Source: Rugosimonospora sp040255525 (GTDB lineage: Bacteria > Actinomycetota > Actinomycetes > Mycobacteriales > Micromonosporaceae). From it: DNA of 64,000 bases. Under the pieces are notes generated by a model, which was given only the letters and a program-made list of their open reading frames with translations, made no database searches and was not told where the DNA came from. Of this stretch, positions 62,948 through 64,000 are shown piece after piece; within the stretch, counting starts at the first letter, position 1, and every line of letters begins with the position of its first letter. The DNA lies in contig JBDZVD010000012.1 of assembly GCA_040255525.1 (NCBI GenBank), positions 30,995 to 94,994 on the forward strand, given 5' to 3'. The translations under genes were made by a program, and so were the position numbers.

Positions 62948-63961
62948 GTGACCGCTGAGGTCTACTACGACGACGACGCGGACCTGTCGCTCGTTGCCGG
63001 CAAGAAGGTCGCCGTCATCGGGTACGGCAGCCAGGGGCACGCGCACGCGCTGTCGCTGCGCGACTCCGGTGTCGAGGTGCGCATCGGCCTGCCCGAGGGC
63101 TCGAAGAGCCGGGGCAAGGCGCAGGAGCAGGGTCTCGAGGTGGGTACGCCGGCCGAGGTGAGCGCCTGGGCCGATCTGATCATGTTGCTCGCACCCGACA
63201 CCGCGCAGCGCAAGATCTACGCGGAGGACATCGCGCCCAACCTCGCTCCGGGCAAGGCTCTGTTCTTCGGGCACGGGCTGAACATCCGGTACGGGCTGAT
63301 CAAGCCGCCGGCCGACATCGACGTGGCCATGGTCGCGCCGAAGGGGCCGGGGCACCTGGTGCGGCGGCAGTTCGTGGACGGCAAGGGCGTACCGGTCCTG
63401 GTCGCCGTCGAGCAGGACGCGACCGGGCAGGCGCTCGCGCTGGCCCTGTCGTACGCGCGCGGCATCGGCGGTACCCGGGCCGGCGCGATCAGGACGACGT
63501 TCACCGAGGAGACCGAGACCGACCTGTTTGGCGAGCAGGCGGTGCTGTGCGGTGGCGCCACGGCGCTGGTACAGACCGGGTTCGAGGTGCTCACCGAGGC
63601 CGGGTACGCGCCCGAGGTGGCGTACTTCGAGTGCCTGCACGAGCTGAAGCTCATCGTCGACCTGATGTACGAGGGCGGCATCGCCCGGATGCGGTACAGC
63701 ATCTCGGACACCGCCGAGTACGGCGACTACTCCCGCGGGCCGCGGGTGGTCGACGCGCGGGTCAAGGACGAGATGCGGAAGATCCTCGGTGAGATCCAGA
63801 GTGGCGAGTTCGCCCGGGAGTGGATCGCCGAGGACGACGCCGGGCGCCCGAACTTCACCAAGTGGCGGGAGGAGGCCGCGGCGCATCCGATCGAGGAGAC
63901 CGGCCGGAAGCTGCGCGGCATGATGAGCTGGGTGGATCGCCCGATCACCGAAACCGCCTGA
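62948..63961 (+). CDS. ilvC: Ketol-acid reductoisomerase (class I)
   Basis: A 337-residue NADPH enzyme that isomerises and reduces acetolactate. VIGYGSQGHAHAL is the nucleotide motif; ETETDLFGEQAVLCGG and the later FECLHELKLIVDLMYEGG carry the Mg-binding acidic residues. Length is that of the short class I form. GTG 62948 with GAAAGGAAA upstream at about 7 nt gives the family N-terminus. 34 bp after ilvN, so part of the ilvBNC operon. 39 bp to the window end hold nothing I recognise. Confidence 0.96.
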   Translation: MTAEVYYDDDADLSLVAGKKVAVIGYGSQGHAHALSLRDSGVEVRIGLPEGSKSRGKAQEQGLEVGTPAEVSAWADLIMLLAPDTAQRKIYAEDIAPNLAPGKALFFGHGLNIRYGLIKPPADIDVAMVAPKGPGHLVRRQFVDGKGVPVLVAVEQDATGQALALALSYARGIGGTRAGAIRTTFTEETETDLFGEQAVLCGGATALVQTGFEVLTEAGYAPEVAYFECLHELKLIVDLMYEGGIARMRYSISDTAEYGDYSRGPRVVDARVKDEMRKILGEIQSGEFAREWIAEDDAGRPNFTKWREEAAAHPIEETGRKLRGMMSWVDRPITETA

Positions 63962-64000
63962 CGCCCGTACCATCCGATCCCGGCGGCGGGTCACCGAACG

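Overview
The window is a gene-dense, very high-GC chromosomal segment from an actinobacterium. NNS-type codon use, GTG/TTG starts, 4-bp stop/start overlaps, -10 boxes (TANNNT) placed 6-8 nt before start codons, and the gene content (MeaB, NAD-GDH of the 180-kDa class, lipoprotein PBP, IscS-MnmA-LigA-GatCAB, ilvBNC) all point that way. A member of the Micromonosporaceae or a close relative is my best guess; this is an inference, with no marker gene to fix it. I see no tRNA or rRNA gene, IS element, prophage or CRISPR array.

Layout. 1-4155: tail of meaB, a coupled ABC ATPase, an Asp23-family protein, and an acyl-CoA mutase large subunit carrying the residues diagnostic of isobutyryl-CoA mutase. 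4257-17448: four giant FtsX-type permeases arranged as A-B-A-B, followed by an ABC ATPase with a degenerate signature motif. 17455-20037: a redox-dead thioredoxin/TPR protein preceded by a start-codon-linked repeat, a ureohydrolase-fold protein and a DinB-fold protein. 20047-27314: a lipoprotein penicillin-binding protein divergent from NAD-glutamate dehydrogenase. 27399-35071: NagZ-like hexosaminidase divergent from a ROK regulator with a perfect operator palindrome, a stand-alone ABC ATPase, ribokinase, YccF, enoyl-CoA hydratase and an IlvG-like ThDP enzyme. 35121-37464 (minus strand): a membrane operon of MscS, two DUF202 proteins and a PLDc_N protein. 37659-51111: etfBA, cysteine desulfurase, mnmA, a MetE-like protein, ligA, a GGDEF-EAL protein and gatCA-gatB; this order largely matches the mycobacterial Rv3029c-Rv3009c neighbourhood as I remember it. 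51201-56653: metallophosphoesterase, PQQ-type sugar dehydrogenase, a 2-hydroxyacid dehydrogenase, a Cfp6-like PH protein, and a divergent PaaI thioesterase/HxlR pair. 56638-63961: glyA under a ZTP (pfl) riboswitch, ilvD, and ilvBNC behind a leader-peptide attenuator.

How they work together. The right end is a branched-chain amino acid block (ilvD, ilvB, ilvN, ilvC), with attenuation reading Val/Leu codons. glyA is tied to one-carbon status by ZTP sensing. The desulfurase can feed sulfur to MnmA for tRNA thiolation, and GatCAB makes Gln-tRNA/Asn-tRNA by transamidation. ETF, enoyl-CoA hydratase and the acyl-CoA mutase belong to acyl-CoA catabolism, including branched-chain products. The NagZ/ROK pair looks like amino-sugar or muropeptide recycling.

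The least explained parts are the duplicated FtsX A-B exporter and two interspersed repeat families. One family inserts a short 'MSE.SERI' ORF in front of start codons with coupled overlaps. The other is a palindromic unit present as two copies about 60 bp apart at two separate loci.
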